Made by a program: the position numbers and the translations under genes
The notes under the pieces: generated by a model
Told to the model about the DNA's origin: nothing
Database searches by the model: none
What the model saw: the letters and a program-made list of their open reading frames with translations, nothing else
Part shown: positions 1-7,650 of the stretch, in pieces
Layout: every line of letters starts with the position of its first letter
Numbering within the stretch: the stretch's first letter is position 1
Source: a virus
Direction: 5' to 3' (one strand)
Length of the DNA stretch: 20,281 nt
Virus record (IMG/VR): IMGVR_UViG_3300017708_002051
Span: 1-20,281 of that record

Positions 1-1
1 A

Positions 2-742
2 GGAACTAGAATGTATTTAATGAGTAGAATGACTAGCATATCTCAACCTTTAGGATTTCGTTTTGCTGTTGGAGGGTGGGGAACTATTGGAGACCCTAAT
101 AATGGTTGGATTCCTGGTGTTGCTGTTCCTGATCCTGTTCTTTTACGACAAGGTCCTAGAATATGGGAATTTAGATTAAAAGTACCATGGGATATATCTT
201 CAGCTAGATATAGACAATCAAAACCTTTAGCAGAATCAGGAGGAATATTAGAACAAATGGATTTACGTAATGATACTACTCCAGGTACTCAGACATATGA
301 TGATGGAGTAGCCCTTCAGGGCTTAAGATTTTCTAGAAATGGAAGATATGTGTATATTGCATCTTCAGGTACTGGAACTCTTCAAGGAGGATTTGATAAT
401 AGAACTTTTGCAAGACTTAATTTAAGTGGTATCCTTCAACCAAATGATGGATCTTATAAAATCCAATTTCAAGGTTCACATTTAATTTATGAAAATGAAT
501 ATAAATGTACAGTAGATGAATATGAATTTAATGACACATTAAATATTTCAGCAAGAAAAATTAGAACCCAAGATTCACATGAATTAGCTGATTTTGCAAC
601 AGGTTCATTATTTAAACCTTATGTTACAACAGTTGGTTTATATAATGAAGAAAACGAATTATTAGTAGTTGGTAAACTTGGTCAACCAGTTAGAACTTCT
701 AACGAAACTGACACAACTTTCGTACTTCGCTGGGATACCTAA
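2..742 (+). CDS. Phage virion structural protein, probably 5'-truncated by the window edge
   Basis: The reading frame is open from base 2, and the first ATG at position 11 may be internal, so the real start may lie upstream. The visible protein (about 243 aa) is rich in Gly, Thr, Asn and aromatic residues, with predicted beta-strand character and no catalytic motif or membrane segment. Its C-terminal third (LADFATGSLFKPYVTTVGLY, then a VVGKLGQPV segment and a terminal TDTTFVLRWD) resembles virion structural proteins I recall from marine T4-like phages, where it marks tail, baseplate or neck proteins of unassigned role. It is followed after 24 bases by a nuclease gene. Structural role is moderately sure from composition and family resemblance. 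The exact virion location cannot be told from sequence. Confidence 0.6.
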   Translation, partial: GTRMYLMSRMTSISQPLGFRFAVGGWGTIGDPNNGWIPGVAVPDPVLLRQGPRIWEFRLKVPWDISSARYRQSKPLAESGGILEQMDLRNDTTPGTQTYDDGVALQGLRFSRNGRYVYIASSGTGTLQGGFDNRTFARLNLSGILQPNDGSYKIQFQGSHLIYENEYKCTVDEYEFNDTLNISARKIRTQDSHELADFATGSLFKPYVTTVGLYNEENELLVVGKLGQPVRTSNETDTTFVLRWDT

Positions 743-766
743 AATTCCTTTTATACATTCATCATT

Positions 767-1192
767 ATGTGGTATTACTTAAGCAATCAAATTAATGAAA
801 TCGTTGACCTCCCTGAAGGAGCGTTCGGTTTTATTTATCAAACAACTCATTTACCAACTGGAAAAAAGTACATTGGTAAAAAATCTTTAATTTATAATTT
901 AAAGAAAAAATTAGGCAAAAAAGAAAAAGCACTTTGGGAAGGGAAAGGTCGTCCTCCAGTATATAAAAGAGTATTAAAGGAAAGCGATTGGAAAACTTAC
1001 TATGGCTCACACAGTTTTTTAAAAGAAGCAAATAAAGAAGATTTAGAAAGAAAAATCCTACAAGTGGCTTTTAACAAAAAGGAACTTACATACTTAGAAT
1101 GTAAATATCAATTTGTGTTAGAAGTTTTAGAAGATAAAAAATACCTTAATGATAATATATTAGGTAAATTTTATGACAAGGATTTTAGATGA
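767..1192 (+). CDS. GIY-YIG-like phage endonuclease
   Basis: This 141-aa protein has a variant GIY-YIG core. GFIY at residues 21-24 is followed ten residues later by KKYIGKK (YIG at 35-37), and then a WKTYYGS segment near residue 76 that is typical of phage GIY-YIG nucleases. A glutamate in TYLECKYQ near residue 111 is a plausible metal ligand. GIY-YIG enzymes cut DNA with one divalent metal and in phages act as homing or free-standing endonucleases, or in recombination and repair. Lysine follows YIG where many members have other residues before the catalytic arginine, so activity is not certain. It overlaps the primase gene by ATGA, suggesting translational coupling. There is no Shine-Dalgarno sequence before the ATG. 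The family call is good; the biological role is open. Confidence 0.72.
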   Translation: MWYYLSNQINEIVDLPEGAFGFIYQTTHLPTGKKYIGKKSLIYNLKKKLGKKEKALWEGKGRPPVYKRVLKESDWKTYYGSHSFLKEANKEDLERKILQVAFNKKELTYLECKYQFVLEVLEDKKYLNDNILGKFYDKDFR

Positions 1193-2112
1193 AAGAAGAT
1201 TTATTAAAAAAATTATTAGAATCAATTTTAGGAAGAAGTAAATCTGCTCGTGGAGGAGATGAAGCTGTATTCAATTGTCCATCTTGTAATCATCATAAGA
1301 AAAAATTAACATTTAATTTAGCGTCTCAAAAATTCCAATGTTGGGTTTGTAATTATAAAGGTCATAGAGCTTTTCAATTACTTAAAAAAGCCAAAGCACC
1401 TACAGCAGCATACAGTGCTTTAAAAGAAATCGATCAACAATATAATTTTAAACAAAAAGTTAAACAAAAAGTAGACATTAATACTTTGCAATTTCCTCAG
1501 GGAGTAACGCCTATAATGTCGTCTTCAGCGATATTATCAAAACATGCCTTACATTATTTAGATCAAAGAGGAATAACCCAACAAGACGTAGTTAAATATG
1601 ATTTACATTATTGTGAACAAGGTCCCTTAAAAAATATGGTTGTAATACCTTCATATGATAAAGATGGTTTTTTAAATTATTATGTAGGTCGTTCATTTGA
1701 TAAAAACGCATATATTAAACATAAGTTGGCTTCCAGTACCAAGGACATAATTGGATTTGAAATGTATATAAACTGGGATTTACCCGTGATTTTATGTGAA
1801 GGTGCGTTTGATGCTATGGCTATAAAACGTAATGCGATTCCTTTGTTTGGAAAAAAATTATCTACAACCTTAATGAAAAAAATCATTAAATCTAATGTAA
1901 AAAAAATATATTTAGCTTTAGATGAAGACGCTTTAAAAGATGCTTTTAACCATGCTGAAACATTTATGTCTTATGGAAAACAAGTTTATCTTATAGAAAT
2001 GGGTGATAAAGATCCTTCTGAACTTGGTTTTAAAGCTTTCACAAAATTACTACACACTGCAACAGAACTTACTACTTCTACATTAATGAAGAAGAGGTTA
2101 GCCTTGTCATAA
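1189..2112 (+). CDS. DNA primase, zinc-finger plus Toprim (DnaG/T4 gp61-like)
   Basis: This 307-aa protein has a CHC2-like zinc ribbon with Cys30, Cys33, Cys51 and Cys54 (CPSC then CWVC), followed by a linker and a Toprim domain. The Toprim signature is complete: CEGAFDA at 203-209 (Glu204 and Asp208), an LDED acidic pair at Asp245 and Asp247, and a DPSELG segment in place of the usual KDPND-type motif. Such proteins synthesise the RNA primers for lagging-strand replication and work with a replicative helicase. The helicase-binding C-terminal region of bacterial DnaG is absent, as is usual for phage primases. The gene overlaps the upstream nuclease gene by four bases. A replication gene sitting beside virion genes is unlike T4. 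A single-subunit phage primase is the best call. Confidence 0.88.
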   Translation: MKEDLLKKLLESILGRSKSARGGDEAVFNCPSCNHHKKKLTFNLASQKFQCWVCNYKGHRAFQLLKKAKAPTAAYSALKEIDQQYNFKQKVKQKVDINTLQFPQGVTPIMSSSAILSKHALHYLDQRGITQQDVVKYDLHYCEQGPLKNMVVIPSYDKDGFLNYYVGRSFDKNAYIKHKLASSTKDIIGFEMYINWDLPVILCEGAFDAMAIKRNAIPLFGKKLSTTLMKKIIKSNVKKIYLALDEDALKDAFNHAETFMSYGKQVYLIEMGDKDPSELGFKAFTKLLHTATELTTSTLMKKRLALS

Positions 2113-2117
2113 AGGTT

Positions 2118-2126
2118 TATATTTAT
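2118..2126 (+). promoter_or_regulatory. Candidate phage late promoter -10 element TATATTTAT
   Basis: TATATTTAT lies in the 32-base gap before the 1043-aa gene. The identical 9-mer recurs in the gap before the gene at 16785. It resembles a variant of the T4-type late element TATAAATA. No matching upstream -33 TTG is visible at the spacing expected for Bacteroidota sigma factors. This is an inference from recurrence in gaps within an AT-rich genome. Confidence 0.35.
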
Positions 2127-2131
2127 TACAA

Positions 2132-2143
2132 AACTACGTAGTT
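2132..2143. promoter_or_regulatory. Perfect 12-bp palindrome just before a start codon
   Basis: AACTACGTAGTT is a perfect inverted repeat that ends one base before the ATG at 2145, where a ribosome must load. It could be a protein-binding operator or a small hairpin in the mRNA leader. The gap before 16785 also contains a perfect palindrome between its TATATTTAT element and the start codon. Confidence 0.4.
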
Positions 2144-2144
2144 G

Positions 2145-5100
2145 ATGGAAAAGATAGCACTTTTACCTGGTGGATTTAAACCACCTCATGCAGGTCATTA
2201 TAATATGGCTAAATGGCTTATATCAAATACTGATGCAGACACTGTTATAGTTAAAGTTGGAGTAAAAATAAGAGATGGTATTAATCGTGAAGTAGCCCTT
2301 AAATTATGGGATCTTTATAGATCTACAGATCCTAACCCAATATCTAAAAAAATAGCTATTTTAGCTTCAAATTCAAATTCTCCAGTACAAGATGTATATG
2401 ATTTTATAGAAAAAGAAGCACCTGAAGGATCTAAAATTTATTTAGGAATGGGAGAAAAAGATGTAAATGATAAACGTTTTAATAATATAGGAAAATTTGC
2501 AGAACCTAAAGGAATTAATTTTGAAATTAAATTAGTACCTCCACAAACAGGAGGTATATCAGGTACTGAAATGAGAAATTTTGTAAAAATTAAAGATAAA
2601 GATAATTTTTTAAAATATATTCCTGATCATTTATCAAAATCAAATAAAGATAAAGCTTGGGGTATAGTAACAGGTTTAGAAGAAGATTTATATAATCCAG
2701 AAGATAAAGTTTTAGATTATATGAGAAGTAGTGAATTTAAAGCAGGAATGCCTGATGGTCCTAAGGATGATAAAACTTCTCCTGTTATAAAATATCAAAG
2801 AGGAGGAATGTATAATGCAGCTTCAGGACAAGGAGGAGCAGGAACGATGTATGAAAATAAATATTATTTAAGTAATAGTAATATTCAAGGACAAGGAGCA
2901 TTTGCTCAAGAAAATTATCCTGAAGGAACTGTAATAGATAAATTACATGATATCTTAGGACAAGGACAATATAATTTTTATGAATTAGGAAAAATGTATA
3001 ACCATTCAGAAACTCCTAATTGTAAAAATATAATGAAAAATAATACTCGATATTTAGTAACAATTCAACCTGTAAAACAAGGAGAAGAACTTACAGCAGA
3101 TTATAGACTACAACCTGATTTAGAACAACCTGAACATTTTTTAAATGAATTGGATAAATCAGATTTAAAATCAATAGATACTTATGCAGATAAACAATTG
3201 GATCCTTTTGATGTAGTATTAACTGATAAACATTTTTTTAATAGATTAAATGATCCTCGTAATGATAAAGAAATATCAAATGCTGAATTAATAGGGTTTT
3301 TTAAACGTTTAGCTAAAAAGAAAAAAGAATTATTTAATTTTTTAACTAAATATAAAGAAATAGTAGCATCAGATATTAGAACAAATATTAATATACCTTT
3401 TTTAAAACAAGCAGATAAAATAATTGCTAAAACAATTTTAAGAAAAAAAGATTTTCAAACATCTAATCCTCAATTATCATTAGAAAGAGATTTATCAGAT
3501 AAAGAAGAAAAAATAGCACAAGAATTACCAGATAAAGAATTTAAAAAACGTTATGGTAAGGATTGGAAGTCAGTTAAAATAGCTACAGCAACTAAAATGG
3601 CTAAAAATGAGGGTGATACTTACGAAAAAATGGCTGCCAAAGGTAAGAAAAAAGGCAATCTAAAACAAGGCACTGTAAGAAAAAGACTTAAAATTAAAGA
3701 CGGAGAAAAAATTCCTTTATCTAAAATAACTAAAGCTATTTCAAAGATAAAGAAAATGAAAAATCCAAGTGAAAAAAATAAAAAATATCTTAAAGCCCTA
3801 AATTTAGCTAAAACATTAAAAACAACTACTCATAAAGAAAACATCAATGAAGCAGATCCTAAAAAAGGAACAGGTAAAAAACCAAAAGGATCAGGAAGAA
3901 GATTATACACAGACGAAAACCCAAAAGACACAGTTAAAGTTAAATTCTCAACTAGACAAGATATAGTAGACACTTTAAATAAAGCTTCATTTAAAAGTAA
4001 ATCTCATAAACGTCAATCCCAAGTTATAAATTTAATTCACCAAAGAGTTAGAGCAGCATTAGGTAGAGCAAAAGATCCAGCTGTTAAAAAACGTTTAAAA
4101 TCTGCTTTTGAATATATTAAAAAACGTAAAGAAGCATCTAAGAAAAAAACACAACGAATGAAAAATGAAAATGCATTCTCAAAAGATTGGTGGTCAAATA
4201 TAATAAATGAACATTTATTAGTAGAAGGGGGAGCAGCAGGACATATGGCTCATCCTTTTGATTTACAAAATGTAAAATCAGGTAGAGATCTTAAAAACAT
4301 ATTTACAGCAGCTGCAACTTCTCTAAATACAAATCCAGGATCTGTAAAAATAGATGGTGTTAATGCATCAATTCGTTTAATTACTTTAGACGGAGTAAAA
4401 CAATTTGTAATGGATAGAGGTTCTAAAAAAGAACTTGACATTAAAGGTATTACAAAAGATGACTTATCAAGTCGATTTGGTGAAGGTCATGGAATGATTA
4501 AAATAGGAGGAGAAGTACTAGATATGTTTAATACAGCATTGCCCCAAATAGAAAATGATCTTAAAGCTTTAGGTGCTTGGGAAGACCCAAATATATTATT
4601 TAATATGGAATATGTTAGTGGTAAAACTAATGTACAAGATTATGGTTCTAATTTTATAGCAATTCATGGTTTAAATAGGATAGAAAGTAAAGAAGTACAA
4701 GGTAAAAGAAAAATGTTAACTAAAAGAATATCATCAGAAATATCTTACAATAAATCAGCTTTACAATCAATGTTAGATAATTTATCTCCAACAGCTAAAA
4801 AACAAGGATTTAAAGTTTATGGTTCTGTCCCTACAGAAATGAAGAAAAAACCTAATTTTAATTCTGCACTTTCTCAAAATTATTCTGTAGAATTTACTGA
4901 AGAAGTAAAAACTCAACCTTTAAGTAAATGGCTAGATGAAGTAAGCGCAATTCCTAAGGATGAGTTTATATTTATAACAAGAGATAATATTAAGAAAAAA
5001 GTAGGAGCTGTTTCTAAACAGGTTTATCAACTAATTTTAAATAGAGAAAATGTTGATGATTTGTTTAATGATAGTGATAAGAAAAAAGCCATTGATGGGT

Positions 5101-5276
5101 TTGTAACTTATCTAGCAACTGAAAAATTAGGAGATGAAGTACTTAAAGTATTAGATTCACCAATGGGTTCAGTTGAAGATCATGAAGGAGTAGTAATTAG
5201 AGATGAAAAAATAGCGAGTGTACCCTTTAAAATAACGGGTAAATTTATATTAGGAGGATTAATATCAGATTTTTAA
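2145..5276 (+). CDS. Mosaic polyprotein: HxGH nucleotidyltransferase, SET domain, basic modules, ligase-like domain
   Basis: This is a 1043-aa multidomain protein. Residues 1-170 form an HxGH nucleotidyltransferase fold of the NMN adenylyltransferase/cytidylyltransferase superfamily, with GGFKPPHAGH at 9-18 and ISGTEMR at 138-144. Residues 236-330 form a SET domain, with GQGAFA, NHSETPNC at 286-293 and GEELTADY at 313-320. Residues 363-447 (starting HFFNRLNDPRN) and 465-560 (RYGKDW, then TVRKRLKIKDGEKIPLS) are lysine-rich modules of unknown function that I recall from marine phages. Residues 570-694 are extremely basic. Residues 695-1043 carry ligase-like motifs: K735-I-D-G, Glu822-Tyr, EGVVIR at 1014-1019, and lysines 1029 and 1033. 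INE/A at 567-570 and LVE/G at 692-695 fit the T4 prohead protease cleavage rule at module borders. The ATG at 2145 was chosen over the TTG one codon upstream. Domain calls are good; function and processing are inferred. Confidence 0.8.
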   Translation: MEKIALLPGGFKPPHAGHYNMAKWLISNTDADTVIVKVGVKIRDGINREVALKLWDLYRSTDPNPISKKIAILASNSNSPVQDVYDFIEKEAPEGSKIYLGMGEKDVNDKRFNNIGKFAEPKGINFEIKLVPPQTGGISGTEMRNFVKIKDKDNFLKYIPDHLSKSNKDKAWGIVTGLEEDLYNPEDKVLDYMRSSEFKAGMPDGPKDDKTSPVIKYQRGGMYNAASGQGGAGTMYENKYYLSNSNIQGQGAFAQENYPEGTVIDKLHDILGQGQYNFYELGKMYNHSETPNCKNIMKNNTRYLVTIQPVKQGEELTADYRLQPDLEQPEHFLNELDKSDLKSIDTYADKQLDPFDVVLTDKHFFNRLNDPRNDKEISNAELIGFFKRLAKKKKELFNFLTKYKEIVASDIRTNINIPFLKQADKIIAKTILRKKDFQTSNPQLSLERDLSDKEEKIAQELPDKEFKKRYGKDWKSVKIATATKMAKNEGDTYEKMAAKGKKKGNLKQGTVRKRLKIKDGEKIPLSKITKAISKIKKMKNPSEKNKKYLKALNLAKTLKTTTHKENINEADPKKGTGKKPKGSGRRLYTDENPKDTVKVKFSTRQDIVDTLNKASFKSKSHKRQSQVINLIHQRVRAALGRAKDPAVKKRLKSAFEYIKKRKEASKKKTQRMKNENAFSKDWWSNIINEHLLVEGGAAGHMAHPFDLQNVKSGRDLKNIFTAAATSLNTNPGSVKIDGVNASIRLITLDGVKQFVMDRGSKKELDIKGITKDDLSSRFGEGHGMIKIGGEVLDMFNTALPQIENDLKALGAWEDPNILFNMEYVSGKTNVQDYGSNFIAIHGLNRIESKEVQGKRKMLTKRISSEISYNKSALQSMLDNLSPTAKKQGFKVYGSVPTEMKKKPNFNSALSQNYSVEFTEEVKTQPLSKWLDEVSAIPKDEFIFITRDNIKKKVGAVSKQVYQLILNRENVDDLFNDSDKKKAIDGFVTYLATEKLGDEVLKVLDSPMGSVEDHEGVVIRDEKIASVPFKITGKFILGGLISDF

Positions 5277-6841
5277 TGAAGAAAAAAGACATAATAAAAT
5301 TAGTACAAGAAACAGTACAAGAAGTTAAATCAGACGCTTATGGTAGTGCTACTTTAACATCTCAAGGACAGTCTATTCATAGAGCTCCAGGAGTATGGGA
5401 ATTCAAACAACCAAAATTATTTGATCCAGACACTATTAATTTAGTTAGAGATATGTTATCTATGGCAGATGTACACCATAATGAACTTGTTGGAGGATAC
5501 GATGAAGTTTCTTCATATTTAGACAAAAGATCAGGTGGAACATTTATTAAATTTCCCCATTTTAATGGCCCTCAAGGTAGAGGAGCAATGTTTGGAAAAG
5601 AAACGGTAAACAAAATTAATCGTTCTAAAGCAGCAGCAAAAGCAGCAGCACTTAAAACATACACTCAATTTAAAACATACATAGAAGATTATGAAATATC
5701 AGATGCATCTCCAGCAGGTGTTTATGGTAATGTTTATTTATTTCTAATGTTTAATGATTTAGCAAAAGATTATACATCACCAAAAGGAGGAACACAATCA
5801 TCTCAATTTGAAGAAAATGAAAAGCTTAATGAACACAACCAACGTGCTAAAGAATTAGCAGATAGTTATTCAATTAAAGAATTGCAAAATCGTTTAGATC
5901 AAATTTATAGAGAAATGGAACAAGAAGCTGAACCAGAAGGGGGACCTATAGCAGACATGTATGCAGATGAAATACAATCATATGAAGACGCTATTAATAT
6001 GGCTAAAAGAAATTCAGTTAAACCATTAACTTATGGTCAAGCAACAGGACAAGAACCATTACCTGATGGAAGTTATTTAGATAAAGATGGAAATAAAACA
6101 ACAGTATCTCCAAATAAAGACACATTTACTAAATCTTCAAAATTTGATAAATTAAAAGAACAAACACCACCTGCAAAAGGAGGTGAAACTCCTGCAAAAG
6201 GAGGATCAGCACCCCCAATGGATGCTGATGCAAGAGCTGAAAAAAAAGAATTAGAAAATTTAGAAAAAGAAAAATTTAATATAAGAATAAAATATTTAAA
6301 TAGAAAAAAAGCAAAAGCATCGGCACAAGCTGCAAAACAATCAAGCGGTGCTATTAAAAATATCCAAAAACAAGTAGACCAATTAATACAACAAAGAAGC
6401 AAAGTGGGAACAACACCCCCAGCTTCACCACAAAAAGAAAACAAAATTATGAAAACAAACAAATTATTATCTGATTACTTAAAAGAAAATAAAAGTAACA
6501 ATTTAAAATCAAATTTAAGTGAGCATAAAAAATTAGCAAGAAGACAAATGTTAATGGAAGGTGCTTTAAAACAATTTTTTGAATACTTTGATGAAGGTCA
6601 AACAGACGAAGAAGTAGTTCAACTTTATGCTCAAAAAGGAGTTAATGTTCCAGAAACTTTTGTAAAAAAAGCAAGAAGTCAATATGAAAATCTTACAAAG
6701 TTAAAAATGGAATTAGAAATGAGTGAAAAAGAATTTAAAAACTCAGCTTCTAATATTGTAAATAATCCAGTAACAGGAGAAGCAGATATGTTAGATGATG
6801 ATAAACAATTAGCATCTGCGATCACTTCAGAAGAAATATAA
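5276..6841 (+). CDS. Phage mosaic protein with conserved C-terminal module, probable capsid-associated precursor
   Basis: This 521-aa protein starts with the A of the upstream stop codon (TAATG), so the two genes are probably translationally coupled. Its N-terminus, MKKKDIIKLVQETVQEV, is a short amphipathic basic helix like those on several other proteins here. Residues up to about 170 are Ala/Lys-rich and may fold. Residues 270-390 are low complexity, with a PAKGG repeat and charged coiled-coil-like stretches. From Met392 the sequence looks like a separate module: another leader-like segment, an exact LME/G match to the gp21 cleavage rule at 426-429, then a compact domain with FDEGQTDEEVVQLYAQKGV and an NIVNNPVTGEAD tail that I recall from other marine phages. 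No enzyme motif is visible. A virion or prohead-core role is inferred from context. Confidence 0.6.
   Translation: MKKKDIIKLVQETVQEVKSDAYGSATLTSQGQSIHRAPGVWEFKQPKLFDPDTINLVRDMLSMADVHHNELVGGYDEVSSYLDKRSGGTFIKFPHFNGPQGRGAMFGKETVNKINRSKAAAKAAALKTYTQFKTYIEDYEISDASPAGVYGNVYLFLMFNDLAKDYTSPKGGTQSSQFEENEKLNEHNQRAKELADSYSIKELQNRLDQIYREMEQEAEPEGGPIADMYADEIQSYEDAINMAKRNSVKPLTYGQATGQEPLPDGSYLDKDGNKTTVSPNKDTFTKSSKFDKLKEQTPPAKGGETPAKGGSAPPMDADARAEKKELENLEKEKFNIRIKYLNRKKAKASAQAAKQSSGAIKNIQKQVDQLIQQRSKVGTTPPASPQKENKIMKTNKLLSDYLKENKSNNLKSNLSEHKKLARRQMLMEGALKQFFEYFDEGQTDEEVVQLYAQKGVNVPETFVKKARSQYENLTKLKMELEMSEKEFKNSASNIVNNPVTGEADMLDDDKQLASAITSEEI
6170..6204 (+). repeat. Short in-frame tandem repeat, 21-base period
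   Basis: The 14-mer CCTGCAAAAGGAGG occurs exactly at 6170-6183 and again at 6191-6204, giving a seven-codon period that encodes the PAKGG repeats in the linker of the 521-aa protein. This looks like slippage-type expansion of a flexible linker, not a regulatory element. Confidence 0.75.
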
Positions 6842-6853
6842 AATTAAATAACT

Positions 6854-7171
6854 ATGGCAAACCCTTGGAAAAAAATAGTACATCCTGTTGTTACTGCTAC
6901 TGATGCAGCTGTCACAGGATCAATATATAAAGTATGTAGTAATGGAGCAGCAGAAGAAATTCATAGTGCCTCATTTGGGTTCCAAAATCAAGGAACAAAT
7001 CAACTTGATCCTGGTTCACCAGTTGAAGGTTTAAAATTTGCTTTACATTATCATGCAAATGCAGGAAATACTTGTGTAGAAGCAGATTTTTCATATGTAA
7101 GTGCTTCTGTTGGTACTCATGTGTATATAAAAACTAATGGAGGTCAAGGTTGGGACGCAAACGGATCATAA
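6854..7171 (+). CDS. Small unknown phage protein, possibly virion-associated
   Basis: This 105-aa protein, starting MANPWKKIVHPVVTATDAA, is not recognised. It is rich in Ala, Gly, Ser, Val and Thr and looks like one compact beta-rich domain. It has two cysteines, no membrane segment, no signal peptide and no catalytic motif. Near the C-terminus, YVSASVGTHVYIKTNGGQGW has the feel of a virion decoration or fibre-accessory protein. The start has no Shine-Dalgarno sequence, and the ATG sits 12 bases after the previous stop. The stop overlaps the next start as TAATG, so it belongs to the same transcription unit as the two genes that follow. A structural role is inferred from composition and location only. 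Confidence 0.5.
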   Translation: MANPWKKIVHPVVTATDAAVTGSIYKVCSNGAAEEIHSASFGFQNQGTNQLDPGSPVEGLKFALHYHANAGNTCVEADFSYVSASVGTHVYIKTNGGQGWDANGS

Positions 7172-7650
7172 TGGAAAATCTTAAAAATAAAATTTTAAAA
7201 GAATTAATCAGACTTACCGAGAGAGATTACCAAGCTCCCCCTGAAATTCTTGATGCTTTAAAAGAAAAACTTAAAATGAATCCTTTAATTCGTTATGTTG
7301 ATTCTTTAAAAGCAGTTAATTCTTTACCCCCATCATATGAAGTTCGTCTTTTAAATGGACAATCTTTTAGTATTTATTACGAAGATTTTTCTTTAATGGT
7401 TAAAATTGGATCTAAAGAGTATTACTTAATGGATATAAGTGAAAGGAATGGAGCAATAGAACATATTAATAAATTATTAACTATAAAACCAGTTCCTTCA
7501 TTTACATCACCCGAAGAAGAAACAGAAGAAACAGGAGAAACAACAGGTGGAACAACACCTTCACCAGGAGCAGGAGATCCTAATGTTGCAATGGAACCTG
7601 ATGATGAAGAAGAAGAACCAGAAGAGGAAGAAGCAGAAGAAGAAGTATAA
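7171..7650 (+). CDS. Unknown phage protein with amphipathic N-terminal helix and acidic C-terminal tail
   Basis: This 159-aa protein has three visible parts. The first is an N-terminal amphipathic helix (MENLKNKILKELIRLTERD). The second is a folded middle of roughly 75 residues with alternating hydrophobic positions (YEVRLLNGQSFSIYYEDFSL). The third, from about residue 113, is a Glu/Thr/Gly/Pro-rich tail ending in a nearly pure run of Glu and Asp. A longer frame could start at a TTG at 7150, but the ATG at 7171 overlaps the previous stop as TAATG and fits the pattern of neighbouring genes. The stop in turn overlaps the next start as TAATG. Acidic tails occur in prohead core and scaffold proteins and in proteins that neutralise basic partners, but no specific function can be assigned. 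Confidence 0.6.
   Translation: MENLKNKILKELIRLTERDYQAPPEILDALKEKLKMNPLIRYVDSLKAVNSLPPSYEVRLLNGQSFSIYYEDFSLMVKIGSKEYYLMDISERNGAIEHINKLLTIKPVPSFTSPEEETEETGETTGGTTPSPGAGDPNVAMEPDDEEEEPEEEEAEEEV

Noticed and set aside
6073-6462. A 129-codon open frame on the - strand
   Set aside because: It lies wholly opposite the low-complexity linker of the 521-aa gene. Its Phe/Leu/Ser-rich product is what the reverse complement of Lys/Glu/Ala codons gives.
7150-7170. Extension of the acidic-tailed protein to a TTG
   Set aside because: The ATG at 7171 overlaps the previous stop as TAATG, a pattern repeated in this operon, and gives the leader-like N-terminus seen in neighbours.
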